In this document: positions 62,254-64,000 of the stretch, piece by piece
Layout: each line of letters opens with the position of its first letter
Position numbering within the stretch: position 1 is the stretch's first letter
Made by a program: the position numbers and the translations under genes
NCBI GenBank assembly: GCA_035532415.1
Contig: DATKRB010000048.1
Coordinates: 1 to 64,000 of the forward strand
DNA: 64,000 nt
From: DATKRB01 sp035532415
GTDB lineage: Bacteria > Actinomycetota > Acidimicrobiia > Acidimicrobiales > RAAP-2
Reading direction: 5' to 3'
The notes under the pieces: generated by a model
Told to the model about the DNA's origin: nothing
The model's input: only the letters and a program-made list of their open reading frames with translations
Databases searched by the model: none

Positions 62254-63606
62254 TCATCGGTCCACCTCCCCCATCACCGGGTCCACCGAGGAGATGACGG
62301 CGACCGCGTCGGCCAGGAGGCCGCCGCGCAACAGCACGGGCAGCGACTGCAGGTTGACGAAGCTCGGCCCGCGGATGTGCAGGCGGTAGGGCTTGGAGGT
62401 GCCGTCCGACACGAGGTAGCAGCCCAGCTCCCCCCGAGGCGACTCGACGGCCACGTACACCTCGCCCTCGGGGACCCGGAACCCCTCGGTGAACGTCTTG
62501 AAGTGGTGGATCAGGGCCTCCATCGACTCGTCGATCCGGGCCCGCGGAGGAGGCGTCACCTTACGGTCCTGCACCCGGTAGTCGCCGGCCGGCATGAGGT
62601 CGAGGATCTGGCGGACGATCCTGATCGACTCGCGGATCTCGTTGAGGCGGACCGAGTACCGGTCGAAGTTGTCACCGTAGGTGCCCACGATCACGTCGAA
62701 CTCGACCTTGTCGTACGCCAGATAGGGCATGGTGCGCCGCAGGTCCCAGGGCACCCCCGTGGAGCGCAGGATGGGGCCGGTGGCCGAGAGCGCCAGCGCC
62801 TCTTCGGCCGTGATGCCGCCGACGGCCTCGGTGCGCTCGCGGAAGATCGGCTGCCCGGTCAACAGCTCGTCGTACTCGAAGGTCCGCTCGAAGACGGTGT
62901 CGCAGATGACCTGCACGTCGTCCTCCCAACCGTCGGGCAGGTCGGCGGCCACGCCGCCCGGGCGGATGTAGTTGTGGTTCATCCGCAGACCGGTCGTCTT
63001 CTCAAAGAAGCTCAGGACCATCTCGCGCTCGCGGAAGCCGTAGATCATCATGGAGGTGGAGCCCAGGTCCATCCCGTTGGTCGCCATCCACATCAGATGC
63101 GAGGAGATCCGGTTCAGCTCGACCATCAGCATCCGGATCCACACCGCCCTCGCCGGCAGCTCCACGCCGAGCAGGGCTTCGGTGGCCAGCGAGAAGACGA
63201 GCTCGTTGTGCAGGGGGGAGAGGTAGTCCATACGGGTGACGTTGGTGGCCCCCTGCACGTACGTCAGCTCCTCGCCGGTCTTCTCCATGCCGGTGTGGAG
63301 GTAGCCGATCACGGGCTTGGTGCGCAGCACCACCTCACCGTCGAGCTCGAGCATGAGGCGGAGCACCCCATGGGTGGAAGGGTGCTGGGGCCCCATGTTG
63401 ATGATCATGGTGTCGTCGTCACGACGCTCGATGTCGATGTCGTCGGGATCGACCACCGCGCCCTCGGCGAGCCGCAGCACCGCACCCAGCTCGCGGCCGA
63501 GCTCGACCTGACCGGTGCCGCCGCGGGTCGACAGCTCCTGGGCGCCCTCGGAGGTCTCGGTGGTGCTCCAGACCGTCGGGTCCGGCTCGGGAGGGGTGCC
63601 GGTCAT
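62254..63606 (-). CDS. nuoD: NADH-quinone oxidoreductase subunit D
   Basis: The 450-residue protein has MGPQHPSTHGVLR, VIGYLHTGMEK, NRISSHLMWM and the closing SVDPVMGEVDR, all landmarks of the 49-kDa quinone-site subunit. The first 55 residues are a Thr/Glu-rich extension. ATG start overlaps the nuoC stop (ATGA). Confidence 0.96.
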   Translation of the reverse strand: MTGTPPEPDPTVWSTTETSEGAQELSTRGGTGQVELGRELGAVLRLAEGAVVDPDDIDIERRDDDTMIINMGPQHPSTHGVLRLMLELDGEVVLRTKPVIGYLHTGMEKTGEELTYVQGATNVTRMDYLSPLHNELVFSLATEALLGVELPARAVWIRMLMVELNRISSHLMWMATNGMDLGSTSMMIYGFREREMVLSFFEKTTGLRMNHNYIRPGGVAADLPDGWEDDVQVICDTVFERTFEYDELLTGQPIFRERTEAVGGITAEEALALSATGPILRSTGVPWDLRRTMPYLAYDKVEFDVIVGTYGDNFDRYSVRLNEIRESIRIVRQILDLMPAGDYRVQDRKVTPPPRARIDESMEALIHHFKTFTEGFRVPEGEVYVAVESPRGELGCYLVSDGTSKPYRLHIRGPSFVNLQSLPVLLRGGLLADAVAVISSVDPVMGEVDR

Positions 63607-64000
63607 CGGGGCCCCGGAGCGGCCTTGAACTGCACCGGTACCCGTCCCACGCCGTAGTCCTTGCGGAGCGGATGCCCCTCCCAGTCCTCTGGCATGAGGA
63701 TCCTGGTCAGGTCGGGATGGCCGGCGAAGCGGATCCCGAGCATGTCGAAGGCCTCCCGCTCCATGGCGTCGACGCCCGGGTAGAGGTCGAACAGCGTGTG
63801 GACCTGCGGGTCGTCCTCGGGCACCTGAACCCGGACCCTCACCCGCTGGTGGAGGGAGAGCGAGAGCAGGTTCACCACCACCTCGAACCGCTCGGGGCGG
63901 ACACCCTCGGGCAGCCGGCGGCCGGGATGGGTCAGGTAGTCCACCGCGCACAGGTCCGCGCACAGCTCAAAGCCCGCGTCGCGGAACGCGGCGACCATGT
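63603..64000 (-). CDS. nuoC: NADH-quinone oxidoreductase subunit C, 5' end outside window
   Basis: The visible C-terminal part (about 132 codons) has the NuoC signature EREAFDMLGIRFAGHP, LTRILMPEDW and HPLRKDYGVGR. It is open to the window edge, so the true start is beyond 64000; the ATG at 63998 is probably internal. It is the 30-kDa subunit of complex I. The usual upstream nuoA and nuoB are not in view. Confidence 0.93.
   Translation of the reverse strand, partial: MVAAFRDAGFELCADLCAVDYLTHPGRRLPEGVRPERFEVVVNLLSLSLHQRVRVRVQVPEDDPQVHTLFDLYPGVDAMEREAFDMLGIRFAGHPDLTRILMPEDWEGHPLRKDYGVGRVPVQFKAAPGPR

Overview
The window is about 70% G+C and gene-dense. Most neighbouring genes overlap by 1-8 bases (GTGA, ATGA, TTGA or TGATG junctions), and GTG or TTG starts are common. 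Several features point to an actinobacterium (Actinomycetota): CtaF-type oxidase subunit IV, a diheme QcrC, a multi-membrane-segment QcrA, the HemE/ferrochelatase/CgoX set and a HelD-like protein. Acidimicrobiia or a related uncultured lineage is my guess, with low confidence. I saw no insertion sequence, prophage, CRISPR array or rRNA gene. This is mostly core chromosome.

Layout. (1) 1-4.3 kb, minus strand: aarF-like kinase, [3Fe-4S] ferredoxin, gltX, a YdcF-type membrane protein, tRNA-Gln(CTG) and tRNA-Glu(CTC). (2) 4.4-11 kb, minus strand: a membrane-anchored GH18-like protein, the pntAA-pntAB-pntB transhydrogenase operon, and an EAL-domain protein with a repetitive acidic tail. (3) 11.3-24.9 kb, plus strand: a hopanoid module of a class-III aminotransferase (hpnO-like), hpnA, then a 413-bp regulatory gap, then hpnC-hpnD-hpnE, a polyprenyl diphosphate synthase, shc, an hpnG::ispH fusion, hpnH and dxs. 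(4) 25-28.7 kb, plus: Ada-AlkA fusion, ogt, an alpha/beta hydrolase and a small CopD-like membrane protein. (5) 28.9-36.7 kb: tatA and ctaC-ctaD-ctaF on plus converge on ctaE-qcrC-qcrA-qcrB on minus, giving a bc1-aa3 supercomplex set with a tandem repeat at the convergence point. (6) 36.8-39.2 kb, minus: HelD-like helicase. (7) 39.4-45.2 kb, plus: YbjQ-family protein, hemE-hemH-hemY, then an lnt homologue, which overlaps a convergent HAD phosphatase gene. (8) 45.8-48.9 kb, plus: a 1049-residue MprF-like protein with an N-terminal phosphoesterase-like region. (9) 49-64 kb, minus: nuoN back to nuoC of respiratory complex I; nuoC runs off the window.

How it fits together. Complex I, transhydrogenase, bc1-aa3, haem synthesis and TatA form a respiratory block. 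The hopanoid module carries a dedicated DXP synthase, HMBPP reductase and prenyl synthase, so precursor supply is encoded beside squalene and hopene formation. The least ordinary items are the HpnG-IspH fusion, the phosphoesterase-like/MprF fusion, an Lnt homologue with Ser at the usual catalytic Cys position, the repeat boxes before hpnC, and many in-frame minisatellites in linkers. The three tandem-box, promoter and hairpin classes of call rest on reading alone and are low to moderate confidence.
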